The position numbers were made by a program, and so were the translations under genes. The notes below the pieces were generated by a model. That model worked only from the letters and a program-made list of their open reading frames with translations, ran no database searches and had not been told where the DNA came from. Shown here one piece after another: positions 7,052 to 16,869 of a stretch of 37,148 nucleotides of DNA (positions are counted from its first letter, which is position 1; the number at the start of each line of letters is the position of its first letter). This DNA comes from an uncultured bacterium. GTDB taxonomy: Bacteria; Myxococcota_A; Polyangia; Polyangiales; Houyiibacteriaceae. The stretch is taken from positions 1 through 37,148 of the forward strand of contig CALJDU010000071.1 of assembly GCA_938024995.1 (NCBI GenBank). Reading direction: 5' to 3'.

Positions 7052-10000
7052 CTACGGAAGCTCCTCCGCGATCGAGATCGACTCGCCTGAGAGCACCGTC
7101 ATGGCCCCCGGTTCGCTCGCCGCATAGCCGATCGCCGCGAGCCCATCGACCAGACCGAAAGCGTGCCAATGGAAGGGGAGCGCGATGTCGTGTTGCTGTC
7201 CTTCGCGTACCTCTTGAAGACGCAGTCGGAGGAAGCCTGGCGCGCGGCGCTCGACGCTGTGGACGACCGCGTTCTGCGCGAGGAGCGCCTCGATGCGTTC
7301 ATCGATCACCGCACCCGCGGGCACCAAGAGATCGATCAAGCCGTCACGAACCTGTGCGCTGGCCTTGAGACGCAAGACGAGCCCCGACGGGCCCCGATAG
7401 CGACCGCTGTCTCCGAGGGTCTCGAGCGAGAAGGGGCCATCTGAGCGTGCGGTGAGCGGACGGGCGAACACGCTCTCCACGCGAGCGACCACGCTGCCTT
7501 TGGTCGCGACCGTGATCGCGTGGCGTCCCGTTCCGGGGATCGGGATCGAGGCCGCGCCGTCGCTCAGGTCCACGTCCTGCGCCGCGCCGTCGATGGTGAC
7601 GCGGACGCTTGAGGTTCCTGTCCCGAGGGTGCCGTGTGCGCCAAGCGCGAGCAGCCAAAACGTTGACTCACCGCCGGCCCGAGCGGCGAGCGGGGCGATG
7701 CTCATCGCGCCCTTCGCGAGGCTCGTCGCGAGCGCCGGCCGGTCCGCCAGATCCGCCGCGATCGCCAGCGCCGCGGTCGCGATAAAGCGCTCCAGCGGCG
7801 CTTCTCGCTCTTCGCTCGGCGCGATGATCTCGCCCGCGCCGGAGCGCTGACGTTCGGCGCTCACGCGATCGAGCATCGCGAGCCCATGACCGTCTCGCGG
7901 ATCGGCCCACAAGAGCGCGGCCGCGGCTCGCGCCATCAGCGAAGGCTCCGCCGGGTAGTCGCGCAGGACACGTCGAAGACCGACCCGCGCGCTCGCCATG
8001 TGTGCCTCCTGGTAACCGCGAGGCTCTTCCATCGGTCGCATCACGAGCGTGGCTGCAGCGAGATCTTCGATGGTCGACGTGCGCCGCAATTCGTTCAGCG
8101 CGCGACGCTGGGCGGGTGTGCTCTCGCCGTCCGCGATCCACGCGAACGCTTGGGCGCGACAGGCCGCGCGGAGGAGCGGCATGTCAGTCACGGAGAGACT
8201 GGCGAAGGACTGGCCGGCGTTCTGCGCCCGGAGCAAACCAGAGCGAAGCGCGGGATCAATCGGGAGCCCCGCGCGCGCGTAGCTCCACGCGATGAGCGCG
8301 GGCTGAGACCGACGTACATCCGCAAAGTCGGGATCGGCCGCGAGGAAGGTCGGCGCGAGGAGCACTACACGGGAGCTCGGGTCGACCGCGTCGCGCGGAA
8401 CCGTGAGCGCGAAGCGACGCGAGCCATCTTCCACGAGCTCAACCGCGCGCCGGCGGATCGGGTGATTCGCGCGGTCGACCAAGACGTTGGCGCGGGCGGT
8501 GAGAGGAGGGTCGCCATCGAGCGTCACGCCGAGCCGCGCGCGTCCGGTGTGGGTACCGCGAAGCGTGAGCGGAACCGCCAAGGTGTCGCCGGCAGGGAGC
8601 GTGATCTCCGCCGGGTGATCGATCGACGCGCGGTCGCTCTCGACGCGTAAACCAAAGCGCAAATCGCTCCCGCCAGGGTCCGCGAGACTGGTCACGTGGA
8701 GATAGGTCTGGAGCGGCCGATCGAGCGTCATTCGGTCCGGTACGATGGCATCGACGAGGACCGGAACGCCGCCGCGCGTCTCGGCCAGGTCTTGCGCGAT
8801 GATGCCGCTCGCGCTGTACGCGCGGGTGAGCACGCCCCAGTCGCGGGGCTCGGGATCAAACTCAAACGCGGTGTTCATCGTCGTCTGTTGCGCGTCGAGG
8901 CTTCCGTCCCAGGCGCTCTGCGCGACCGGTCGGTGGGTCACGCGGAAGAAGCGCGAACGAACCGGCTGGAAGATCGTGGGCAGCTGCTGCCACGCGGCGA
9001 TCGCGTTTGTGTTCACGCTGTTCTCCGAAGGCGCGGCGATGCGCGGCGTCCCGATTGAGAACGTGCGTCCCGCGAAGCCGATCGTGACCCGTCCGAGCTC
9101 GACGCCGCTCAGCCGCGCGACCAAGGAGTCTTCGCCTACTGCTTGCCCGTAGAGGCTCCCGCTGGGAAGCACGCGCGCGGTCGGATCGACCAAGTCGTCG
9201 CGGTTGCCATAGCGACCATCGGGGCCGGAGCTGACCAGTTCATAGCCCGCGACCGGTGCGAGCGCGGAGAAGCGCGGCGAACGCGTCGGGATCAAGCGAA
9301 ACGCGCGTCCCCACCCATCGACGAGATGGCTCGCCTGAATCGAGATGCCTGCGTTGGGCACGTGTTGACCGATCAGCTTCTCGAGCCAAAGCGCCGGTTC
9401 GCCGGGGCGCGCCCACGGAAGGTCAAGGGCCTGGCTCTGTACGAAGTTTCGAAGCGCGAGGAGCAGCGAGAAGAGCCGCTCGCGGGTAATGCGTCGTGCC
9501 GTGTTGTCGAAGTTGAACGCGGGGTCGAGCCGCTCCAGCTGCTCGATCGAGAGCGGCTCTCCGCCGAGGCTGGTCGCGCCTTCGCCGCCGAGCGCGCTCG
9601 GGGCGATGCCCGCGAGGATCTGACGGTTAAAGCGGAGGCGCCCGCCGCGCTCGAACGCGACATCTTCCAACCGGTTGGGGAGCGCGCTCTTGACGCGGTT
9701 CTCGACCGCGCGGAAGAGCAGGCCCATGCGTCCCTCGACGAAGCGCGCCTGTGCGCGCCAAGGATCACGGAGCAGCCCGACCTGAACCGGGTTCTGAGGC
9801 GCGGGGACCGCGACCCGATCACGACCGCGCAGGACCGCCGACGCGTGGAGGTCGCGCGGGGTGTGCGCGGCCAGCGCTCCAGCGAGGAGGAGGTCGCCGG
9901 CTTCGTCCATCGGCACGCGGAGCCCGAAGGGGATCTCGGACCTCGCGTTGTCTCGATAGTATCGGGCGTCCTCTGCGCTCATCGCGATCGCGAGGATGCT

Positions 10001-11743
10001 CGCGTTGTCCCCTTCGACGGTCGCGCGATGTTGTCCGCGCGCGTCGAGCGTCGAGGCCAATCGAAGCGCCGGTCCTTGCTTGGCGTAGAGCGCGGTGACC
10101 GCGCCGCGGAGCTCTTGACCGTGCTGGAAAATCGGGCGCGCGCGAAGGAGAAGAAAGCCGGTCGCGTCGCTCGGGATCGAGAGCTCGCCGACCGTTTCAC
10201 GCGGCCCCAAGACCTGGCTCCCGACGACGCGCATCTGGTTCGCGTGTCGCTTGAGCAGCGTCAAGACGATCGCGCGGCCTCTCGCGTTCCGGCCGCGCGT
10301 CACGTTCACCGCGAACTGTTCGCCAGCGAGAGGAGTTCGGTCGGCGACCGAGACGCGCGTGTTCAGCTCGGGATCGATCGCGACGCAGCGCGCGCTGTTG
10401 GCGGCGCGCGGTCCGGTTCCGACGCTGACGCTGACCGAGGTCGCGACCTCGCCTCCGCAGCTGTCTTCGCCTTCCGGAGCCGCGCGCTTCAGGGAGACCT
10501 CAAACGCGGCGACTCCGTCGGAGTCGGTGCGCGCTTCGGTCCGCGCGATCCGCGGGCCCTCGATCGCGGCCATGGTGTTCGCCGCGGCGCGTCCATCGCG
10601 CCCCACGACGCGAACGTAGATCGTCCCGCCCAGCTCGATCGAGAGCGCGCCGCCATCCACCGAGAGCCCGGTCGCGTGATCGCTCGCGGCGACCCGGAGC
10701 TGCGCGGAACCGCGCGCGCTGCCAATCCCTTCGCGTTCCGCGGTGACCTGAATCCCGACGTCTCGAAAACCTCGCGCTAGCCGGGGCGCGACGTAGCGAA
10801 GGCGCGCGCGACCCTGTGCGTTCGTGTAGATCTCGCGGTTTTGGTTTCCTTCGCGCCAGGGGATCATCGCGTTGTGAACCGGTCGTCCGTCGCCCCGCCG
10901 GACCTCGACGTCGACGTAGACGTTCGCGCGAGGCTGGACGATCTGGTTCTCGGGCCGGACCAAGACGACCATGTCCGGCGCGACCGGGTTCGCGATCACA
11001 ACGGCGCGTTCACCTTGGATCGTCTGGTCCTCTGCGACCTCATGAACCACGCGCGCGCTGACGTTGCCGGTCGCGTCGAGCGGAACGGTCCACTCGACAT
11101 GGTACACGCCCGCGGCGTCCGTCGTGAGCTCCACAGGAGCGCCCAGCGGCCCGCGGCTGTCGCTGAACTGTACCGTGAGCGCGGCGTTCGGGACGGCGCG
11201 TTGGGTGGCGTTTTCGAAGACCCGTCCGAAGGCGTTGATCTTCTCACCCGGCATCACCGTTCGCGGCGCGACGTCGAGCTCCAGTCCACGTCGCGGGTCG
11301 AGCGCCACGCTGAGCTCAAAGCGGCGGCTCGCCCCTGCGCGAGATCGAACGGTGACGACCGCGCCCATCTGAGATGACTCGGTGTCGGCCGGGATCGGGA
11401 TCTCGACCACGACCCGCCCACGCTCATCCGTCGTGACGTCGGCCGCGGAGTCATCGGTGTCGAGCGAGGTGTCGACGCGAACTTGCGCCCGAGAGGACGG
11501 ACGAAGATCGCTCAGGCCAACGACGTCGTACGCGGTCAGCGCCCAGCGCAACGAGCCGCCGCGTGGAGCGCTGAGCGCGCCGACCAAGGAGAGCTCCACC
11601 CCGGTGACGTTTCCGCGAGCGCGAACCGGACGGCGCGCGGCTTGGGCGTCGACCTGCGCCGCGAACGTGGCCGCGAGGCAGAGGAGGGCGAGCGCCGCCG
11701 TGATGACGGTCGTGCGCGAAGCGGAAGGGTAGCGGCGGTTCAT
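7052..11743 (-). CDS. Alpha-2-macroglobulin-like protein, divergent second paralogue
   Basis: A 1563-residue secreted protein with a signal peptide (cleavage near AQVDAQA, about residue 34). It begins with several MG-type beta-sandwich domains, recognisable by repeated turns such as TTDERGRVVVEIPIP and TNAQGRARLRY. Cysteines at about 429 and 453 (CGGEVAT...ARC) match a pair in the upstream paralogue, probably a disulfide. Residues about 670-880 form an insert shared with that paralogue: a helical part with DPAFNFDNTARR, then a GspG-like stretch (DGWGRAF 809-815, SGPDGRYGNRDD 839-850). The macroglobulin core signature seen in the paralogue (FPATLFFAGEI) is not recognisable here, and there is no CxEQ thioester. 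The C-terminal half is helical, then beta. Its start overlaps the previous stop (ATGA at 11740-11743), implying coupled translation and perhaps a heteromer. Confidence 0.85.
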   Translation of the reverse strand: MNRRYPSASRTTVITAALALLCLAATFAAQVDAQAARRPVRARGNVTGVELSLVGALSAPRGGSLRWALTAYDVVGLSDLRPSSRAQVRVDTSLDTDDSAADVTTDERGRVVVEIPIPADTESSQMGAVVTVRSRAGASRRFELSVALDPRRGLELDVAPRTVMPGEKINAFGRVFENATQRAVPNAALTVQFSDSRGPLGAPVELTTDAAGVYHVEWTVPLDATGNVSARVVHEVAEDQTIQGERAVVIANPVAPDMVVLVRPENQIVQPRANVYVDVEVRRGDGRPVHNAMIPWREGNQNREIYTNAQGRARLRYVAPRLARGFRDVGIQVTAEREGIGSARGSAQLRVAASDHATGLSVDGGALSIELGGTIYVRVVGRDGRAAANTMAAIEGPRIARTEARTDSDGVAAFEVSLKRAAPEGEDSCGGEVATSVSVSVGTGPRAANSARCVAIDPELNTRVSVADRTPLAGEQFAVNVTRGRNARGRAIVLTLLKRHANQMRVVGSQVLGPRETVGELSIPSDATGFLLLRARPIFQHGQELRGAVTALYAKQGPALRLASTLDARGQHRATVEGDNASILAIAMSAEDARYYRDNARSEIPFGLRVPMDEAGDLLLAGALAAHTPRDLHASAVLRGRDRVAVPAPQNPVQVGLLRDPWRAQARFVEGRMGLLFRAVENRVKSALPNRLEDVAFERGGRLRFNRQILAGIAPSALGGEGATSLGGEPLSIEQLERLDPAFNFDNTARRITRERLFSLLLALRNFVQSQALDLPWARPGEPALWLEKLIGQHVPNAGISIQASHLVDGWGRAFRLIPTRSPRFSALAPVAGYELVSSGPDGRYGNRDDLVDPTARVLPSGSLYGQAVGEDSLVARLSGVELGRVTIGFAGRTFSIGTPRIAAPSENSVNTNAIAAWQQLPTIFQPVRSRFFRVTHRPVAQSAWDGSLDAQQTTMNTAFEFDPEPRDWGVLTRAYSASGIIAQDLAETRGGVPVLVDAIVPDRMTLDRPLQTYLHVTSLADPGGSDLRFGLRVESDRASIDHPAEITLPAGDTLAVPLTLRGTHTGRARLGVTLDGDPPLTARANVLVDRANHPIRRRAVELVEDGSRRFALTVPRDAVDPSSRVVLLAPTFLAADPDFADVRRSQPALIAWSYARAGLPIDPALRSGLLRAQNAGQSFASLSVTDMPLLRAACRAQAFAWIADGESTPAQRRALNELRRTSTIEDLAAATLVMRPMEEPRGYQEAHMASARVGLRRVLRDYPAEPSLMARAAAALLWADPRDGHGLAMLDRVSAERQRSGAGEIIAPSEEREAPLERFIATAALAIAADLADRPALATSLAKGAMSIAPLAARAGGESTFWLLALGAHGTLGTGTSSVRVTIDGAAQDVDLSDGAASIPIPGTGRHAITVATKGSVVARVESVFARPLTARSDGPFSLETLGDSGRYRGPSGLVLRLKASAQVRDGLIDLLVPAGAVIDERIEALLAQNAVVHSVERRAPGFLRLRLQEVREGQQHDIALPFHWHAFGLVDGLAAIGYAASEPGAMTVLSGESISIAEELP

Positions 11744-14700
11744 CGGGGCACCTCAAGCGCGTCGAGACGGAAGGGTTCGGGGAGCGGCACCGGGACCGGT
11801 GTGATGGGTTCGCCGCCTCGTTCTCGGTGTTCGATCTCTTCAGCGCGTTCTCCGGTGTTCGCGATCGAGAGCGTTCGTGGGGCGAGGATCGCTTCGCGCG
11901 GAAGCTCACGCGCGCGTCCTTCGCGAACCGCGACGCCGAGCCCGCGGAGCTCTCCGCCCACCGCCCATCGCAACGGCAAAGGGAGCCGCACGCTGGCGCC
12001 CGGCGCGAGGTTCCGAAGGTGCAGCGTCATCGTTCGGTCTTCGAGCGTCGGGAGCTCGGTGGTCCAACGCGCGAGCGCTTCTCGCGTCGGCTCGTCGAGC
12101 TCGGTGCCCGCGGGGATGTCGACCTCGAGGATCGGCGATACGATCGTGCCGACGTCTCGGTTCTTCAAGGAGAGCGCGAGACCGGCGCGGGTGTCACGAG
12201 GCCCCGGGTCACCCTCGACCTCGATGTCCATCAAGAGCGGTCGCTCGGGTGCGACGCTCCACGGCAAGGCGTACGTCAGGTCGACGAAGACCAGCGCGAA
12301 CCCGTTGGCGTTGATGTTGACGACGTGCTGTCCAGGGGTCCCGAGCGCGTCGCTGGTCGCGACCGAGAACACGCGCTCCTCTCCGCTTCGAAGCGGCAGT
12401 CGTGTCGTCGCAAGGGTGAGCTCTTGGCCGTCCACGGAGACGCTGTTTAGGTCGTTGTTGGGATGAAGAACGCAGAGCGCCAGCATCGCCGCGCCGCGCA
12501 TGTTGGCGTCCCAGCCGCTCGCGGTCCCGCGGGTGAGCGACGCGAGGTGTCGAACAAAGGGCATCGCTTTTCCACGCTCGCCCAGCGCCGCGTACGCGAT
12601 CGCCATATGCGAGCTCGGGATCACGCGCGCGCTCTGAAGACCCGCCTGGCTCTGCGTCTCGAGGAACGCTTCATCTTCCAAGGTGAGGACGAACTCCTCG
12701 GCGCGTCGGAGCAGCTCTCGGGTCCGCGCGCCGCCGTCACCGCTCAAGGCGAGCGCCGCGGCGGCCGCCGCGAAGGTCTCCGGCTGATCGGTGGTCTCGA
12801 TCGCGTGATCGCCGGCACGCGTTCGGAGCAAGTTCACGGTGTCGAGGAGATCGGTTCGGACCGCGGTGCGCTGCTCACTTCGGATCGCGCCGGCGAGACG
12901 CTGGAGCGCGATCGCGCATTGCGGCGGCGGCAGATCACTGATCGCGCGGAGCCCGCGACGCATCACCGAGTCCGGCACGTCCGGGGTGTCCCAGAGGATC
13001 GACACGGCCGACGCGACCTCAAGACCACCGCGCCGCAGCGGCCTCCGCTCGTCGGGATGCGCGACGTCGAGCATGCCGCGCGAGACGCGCACCAGGTCCG
13101 CGTCGATCTCGTCTCCCGTGAAGAGCTGAACGAGCGCGCGATCGTGCCACTGGATGGTGTTCAAGTCGCCGAAGAGCGCGATGCCCGGCGCGACGCGGAT
13201 CTGCGCCGGACCGCGTGTGCTCGCGAGGTTCGGAACCGCGATCGTGATGCGCTCGTTGCCCTCAACGAAGAGGTCGAGGTTCTGGCGTACGCGTCGTCCC
13301 TCCTCGCGGATCTTGAGCGGTCGGCGGACCGCGTCGAGCGGCGCGCGGGAGTCGGCATCCACCGCGCGGATCACGACGTGACCCTCACCGGCGCGCTCAA
13401 GTCGGACCTCGACGATCGTCTCGATCGCTTCCCGCCCTGGGATCTCGAGCGCCTGCGGGGGAGCCGTGGCAAACGAAACCTCCTCACCCGTCGCGTCGAC
13501 CAGCACGCGGATCGGATCGGCTGTTCTGTTTTGGACGCGGACCGGGAGCGCGAGGACGTCACCGACCGAGGCGAACGGGGGGACCGGAGCGTCGACCGTC
13601 GCGCGTTGATCCACGCTCAGCTCGACGTTGGCGTTCGTCGACCAGCCCGTCGCGGTCCACGTGATCGCTTCGACGCGATACGTCGTGAGCGCGTCTGCGA
13701 GCGGGAAGGAAACGCTCGTCTCTTGTCCGGTGAGCGGGATCTCGCCGGCGAAGAACAGCGTCGCCGGGAAGTCCTGCCGGATCCGCTCGGAGGCGACCTC
13801 AAGCACAGACTCCGAGCGTTCGGCCCCGAGCGCTGACAGCACGTTGGCTTCATCGGCCGCCACAGGCGACGCGGCGGGGGGCGGGGCAGGAGCGTTGGTC
13901 GGTCGCGCTCGGCGCGCGCGGAACCCACCCGCTCCGCGACCATATCCCGTGCTCTGCGCTTCGCCCGAGGCGCCGAGCATGAGATCGCTCGAGTCCAAGA
14001 CCCCATCCGCGTCCATCGACTCCTCGTCTTCGACCATCGCGCCTTCGCTCGCGCGGGCGCTCACCGCGGCGCGCCGTCGTTCTTCGATCTGGCTCAAGCT
14101 GACCGTGCGGTAGGCCCGCGCCATCGCGCCGAGCACGTTGGCGCTCGGCGAGAGCGCCGCGATGTTCTTCATGAGCGCGTCCTCGCCCGAGGCGACCGCG
14201 TACACCGAGCCTTCGGGGAGCACGCGGGCGAACGGGTCGCGCACATCGTCGGCGGTGCCAAAGCGACCATCGGGTCCAGCCGACGCCAGCTCAAAGGACG
14301 GCGCGCGGTCGCTGATCAAGAAGCGCGGGTTCGCGACGCGTCGAAGGGAAAACGCGCGGCCCCAAGGATCGACGAGCGCCTGCTGCGTGATCGCGCCGAG
14401 CTGCACGAGCCGCGAGAGCCAGCGCTCCGGCGGTTGACCCGCGGAGGCTCGCGCGGCTTGGACGTCGTCGGGGTTCGTGAAGCCGACCAGCGCGGTCAGG
14501 AGCGTGACGAGCTGACGACGGGCGACGCGCTTCGCCACGTTGTCGAAGCGGAACGCCGGGTCGCTCGCCTCGAGCATGCCGATCGACATGCGGCGACCGC
14601 CCAGCGTGTTCGCGAGACCGGACGGAAGCCGTCGCGCCTCGACGAGGGTCGTGATCGCGTTGGGATCGAACGACGTGCGACCTCCGCGAGTGCGAACGAA

Positions 14701-16869
14701 CCCTTCGCGATTCGCGGTTCGACCCGCGAGCTGTGCGACTTGTTGCTCGATCATCACCATCAGTCGGCCGGTGCCGCGACGGAGGTACTCATCCCGGAGC
14801 GCGATGGGGTCGCGCATCTGGTCGTCGTGTCGCGCGCCCGGCTCGGCGCCGTACCAAGGGACGCGCACCAGCGGCATCGGCCGGCTCGGGACGCTGTCGC
14901 GCCGGAGTAGGTGAGCGAGGGCGGCGCGCAAGAGGAGACGCGGGTCTTCTGTGCTTGGGCTGAGCGCTTTCTGATCGTCGAGCGCGTTCTCGACCCAGTC
15001 CATCGTGAAGTCGGTCTCGCCGCCATGCTGCGCGAGGTCGCGAACGACGAGCGCGGACCATGCCCGCGGCGCGGCGACCGAGGTCTTGATCGCGATGTCG
15101 GCCTGCTGCCCGATCTCGTACCGCGGCGCGCCGGGGACGAGCGTGACGTCGAAGGCGTCCGCGGGGCGCATCAGCACCGCTGTATGGGAGCCGGTCCCGT
15201 ACGACGCGCCGCCGAGCGCGTCCGCGTTAGGAACCGTCGAGTGACTGAGCGCGGGACGAGCGCGCAGCGTCACGACGCCGTTGACGCGCGGGAGCGCCAG
15301 GGACCCAGTGGTGCGGTTCGCGGCGAGGGTGGTGACGCCGACGATGCGCTGCGCCGTGATCGCCTGAACCAAGACCGGGCGACCTCGCGCGGAGGGCGAA
15401 CGCTCGACCTCGAACGTGACCTCGCCGGTCGCGCTGGGGTCGGCCGTGATCCGGAGCGTCGCGCGGGGAGCGACCGGGAGGCAAACCTCGGCGCGGTAGG
15501 GACGGCCCGCGTTCACCTCGACAAAGACCCGCGTCGCGACCTGACCGCCGCACGCGACCACCGGACCGGCGGCGCCTTCTTCGATGCGGAGCGGCAGAAC
15601 GGCGAAACCGTGGCGGTCCACCCGCGCGGACTGAGGACCGCGCACGGCTGGACCGCTGAACGTGATCTCGGTGCCGGCAGGAGCGGGCTGTTGATCGAGG
15701 TCCGTGACGAGGACGATGGCCTCCGCGTCTACCCCGGCGACGATCGCGCCGCCTTCCGCGACCGCGGCGACCGTCCACTCGGTTCGCGCGATCCGAAAGC
15801 GAGAAATCGCGCGGAGGGATCCATGCGCGGCGTGGCGCGCGATCACAACGAGCTGGCGATCCACGACGTCTCCGATCAAGAAACGCGTCGCGTCGAAGCG
15901 AAAGGTCGCGATGCCTTGGGGGTTGGTCAGGAGCTCAATGGGCGCCTGGTCCGGTCGCGCCAGGGTCACGTTCGCCCCGGCGATGGGCGTCCCGCTCGGG
16001 GTGGATACGCTGACCGCACCGGAGACCGTTCCGCCGGGTCGCACGACCTTCCGATCGAGCTTCACCTCGACCGTCATGCGCTCCACGGTGCGGCGGCCGA
16101 CCTGAAAGCCTCGCGTCACGACGCCTGCCCCGCGCGCGTCCGTCGTCCGGAGGTCCGCGCGGTACATCCCGTCGCGTGAACCTTCAGGGATCGGGAACGA
16201 CAGGGAGACCGCGCCGCTGTCGCTGAACTCGCCCTCGCGTTGCGTGACCTCGCCGGTCGGACCGTTCACCGTGAGCTGGTATCGCGACCCCGCGACCGGG
16301 GCGCCGTTTCGACGATCGGTGATCCGCGCGAAGTAGTTGACGGTCTCGCCGGGCTCATAGCGATTGCGATCGGTCAGCGCTTGTACGCGAACGGCGGACT
16401 CGATGGTGACCGGGAAACGGAATTCGCGGGCGTCACGCGCGTTCTTCCCGACGACCGAGATTAACAGCTGCGGTCCCGAGAGCTCACGTGGTGGCGTTGG
16501 AATCGCGATCGTGAATTCGCCCCGCGTGTTCGTCGAGAAGGTCTCTTCCGCGACCACGGTTCGTGACCGACCGTCACGACTGCGCGTGTCGATCTTGACG
16601 TTCACCTCGCCGTTGGAAAGCGGCGAGAGGTTCGCGAGCCCATTCACGCGATAGGCGGTTCCCGAGAACCTGAGCACATCGCCGCGAATGACCCGCGGGT
16701 ATCCCTGAAGCGAGAGCTCGTAGCCCGTCGCTTGCGCGGAGACCCGCTTGGGGGTCGCGAAGGACGCCGAGGCGGAAAGCCCAACACCCACGCTCACGCA
16801 GAGCCCGACACGAAGAAGACGGAGAAAGGAGGACGCGTCGAGTGATCGACGCAGGGTGCGTTTGGCCAT
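11740..16869 (-). CDS. Alpha-2-macroglobulin-like protein (YfaS-type, no thioester)
   Basis: ATG 16869 follows AAGAGAGAAC and starts a Sec signal peptide with processing near SAQA (about residue 47); length 1709. N-terminal MG domains carry repeated beta-sandwich turns (RYEPGETVNYFARI, RPGGTVSGAVSV). A Cys pair near 440 and 463 follows. Residues about 697-905 are an insert: helices with DPAFRFDNVAKR, then a GspG-like stretch (DPWGRAF 834-840, GPDGRFGTADDVRDP 865-879). A Gly/Arg/Pro/Ala-rich low-complexity segment (about 973-1003) precedes the alpha-2-macroglobulin signature FPATLFFAGEI with SFPLADALTTYRVEA. The usual thioester CxEQ is replaced by sequence around QWHDRALVQLFTGDEID, and an alpha-helical domain follows. 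Bacterial relatives are periplasmic or surface protease traps; a non-covalent trap or scaffold is inferred. It heads the five-gene minus-strand run. Confidence 0.92.
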   Translation of the reverse strand: MAKRTLRRSLDASSFLRLLRVGLCVSVGVGLSASASFATPKRVSAQATGYELSLQGYPRVIRGDVLRFSGTAYRVNGLANLSPLSNGEVNVKIDTRSRDGRSRTVVAEETFSTNTRGEFTIAIPTPPRELSGPQLLISVVGKNARDAREFRFPVTIESAVRVQALTDRNRYEPGETVNYFARITDRRNGAPVAGSRYQLTVNGPTGEVTQREGEFSDSGAVSLSFPIPEGSRDGMYRADLRTTDARGAGVVTRGFQVGRRTVERMTVEVKLDRKVVRPGGTVSGAVSVSTPSGTPIAGANVTLARPDQAPIELLTNPQGIATFRFDATRFLIGDVVDRQLVVIARHAAHGSLRAISRFRIARTEWTVAAVAEGGAIVAGVDAEAIVLVTDLDQQPAPAGTEITFSGPAVRGPQSARVDRHGFAVLPLRIEEGAAGPVVACGGQVATRVFVEVNAGRPYRAEVCLPVAPRATLRITADPSATGEVTFEVERSPSARGRPVLVQAITAQRIVGVTTLAANRTTGSLALPRVNGVVTLRARPALSHSTVPNADALGGASYGTGSHTAVLMRPADAFDVTLVPGAPRYEIGQQADIAIKTSVAAPRAWSALVVRDLAQHGGETDFTMDWVENALDDQKALSPSTEDPRLLLRAALAHLLRRDSVPSRPMPLVRVPWYGAEPGARHDDQMRDPIALRDEYLRRGTGRLMVMIEQQVAQLAGRTANREGFVRTRGGRTSFDPNAITTLVEARRLPSGLANTLGGRRMSIGMLEASDPAFRFDNVAKRVARRQLVTLLTALVGFTNPDDVQAARASAGQPPERWLSRLVQLGAITQQALVDPWGRAFSLRRVANPRFLISDRAPSFELASAGPDGRFGTADDVRDPFARVLPEGSVYAVASGEDALMKNIAALSPSANVLGAMARAYRTVSLSQIEERRRAAVSARASEGAMVEDEESMDADGVLDSSDLMLGASGEAQSTGYGRGAGGFRARRARPTNAPAPPPAASPVAADEANVLSALGAERSESVLEVASERIRQDFPATLFFAGEIPLTGQETSVSFPLADALTTYRVEAITWTATGWSTNANVELSVDQRATVDAPVPPFASVGDVLALPVRVQNRTADPIRVLVDATGEEVSFATAPPQALEIPGREAIETIVEVRLERAGEGHVVIRAVDADSRAPLDAVRRPLKIREEGRRVRQNLDLFVEGNERITIAVPNLASTRGPAQIRVAPGIALFGDLNTIQWHDRALVQLFTGDEIDADLVRVSRGMLDVAHPDERRPLRRGGLEVASAVSILWDTPDVPDSVMRRGLRAISDLPPPQCAIALQRLAGAIRSEQRTAVRTDLLDTVNLLRTRAGDHAIETTDQPETFAAAAAALALSGDGGARTRELLRRAEEFVLTLEDEAFLETQSQAGLQSARVIPSSHMAIAYAALGERGKAMPFVRHLASLTRGTASGWDANMRGAAMLALCVLHPNNDLNSVSVDGQELTLATTRLPLRSGEERVFSVATSDALGTPGQHVVNINANGFALVFVDLTYALPWSVAPERPLLMDIEVEGDPGPRDTRAGLALSLKNRDVGTIVSPILEVDIPAGTELDEPTREALARWTTELPTLEDRTMTLHLRNLAPGASVRLPLPLRWAVGGELRGLGVAVREGRARELPREAILAPRTLSIANTGERAEEIEHRERGGEPITPVPVPLPEPFRLDALEVPR

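Noticed and set aside
9143..10780. A 545-residue plus-strand open frame inside the second macroglobulin-like gene, and similar ones at 12463-13836 and 14911-16179.
   Set aside because: All are antisense shadows with Arg/Asp-rich composition and no motifs or ribosome sites. The minus-strand frames carry signal peptides and conserved domains.
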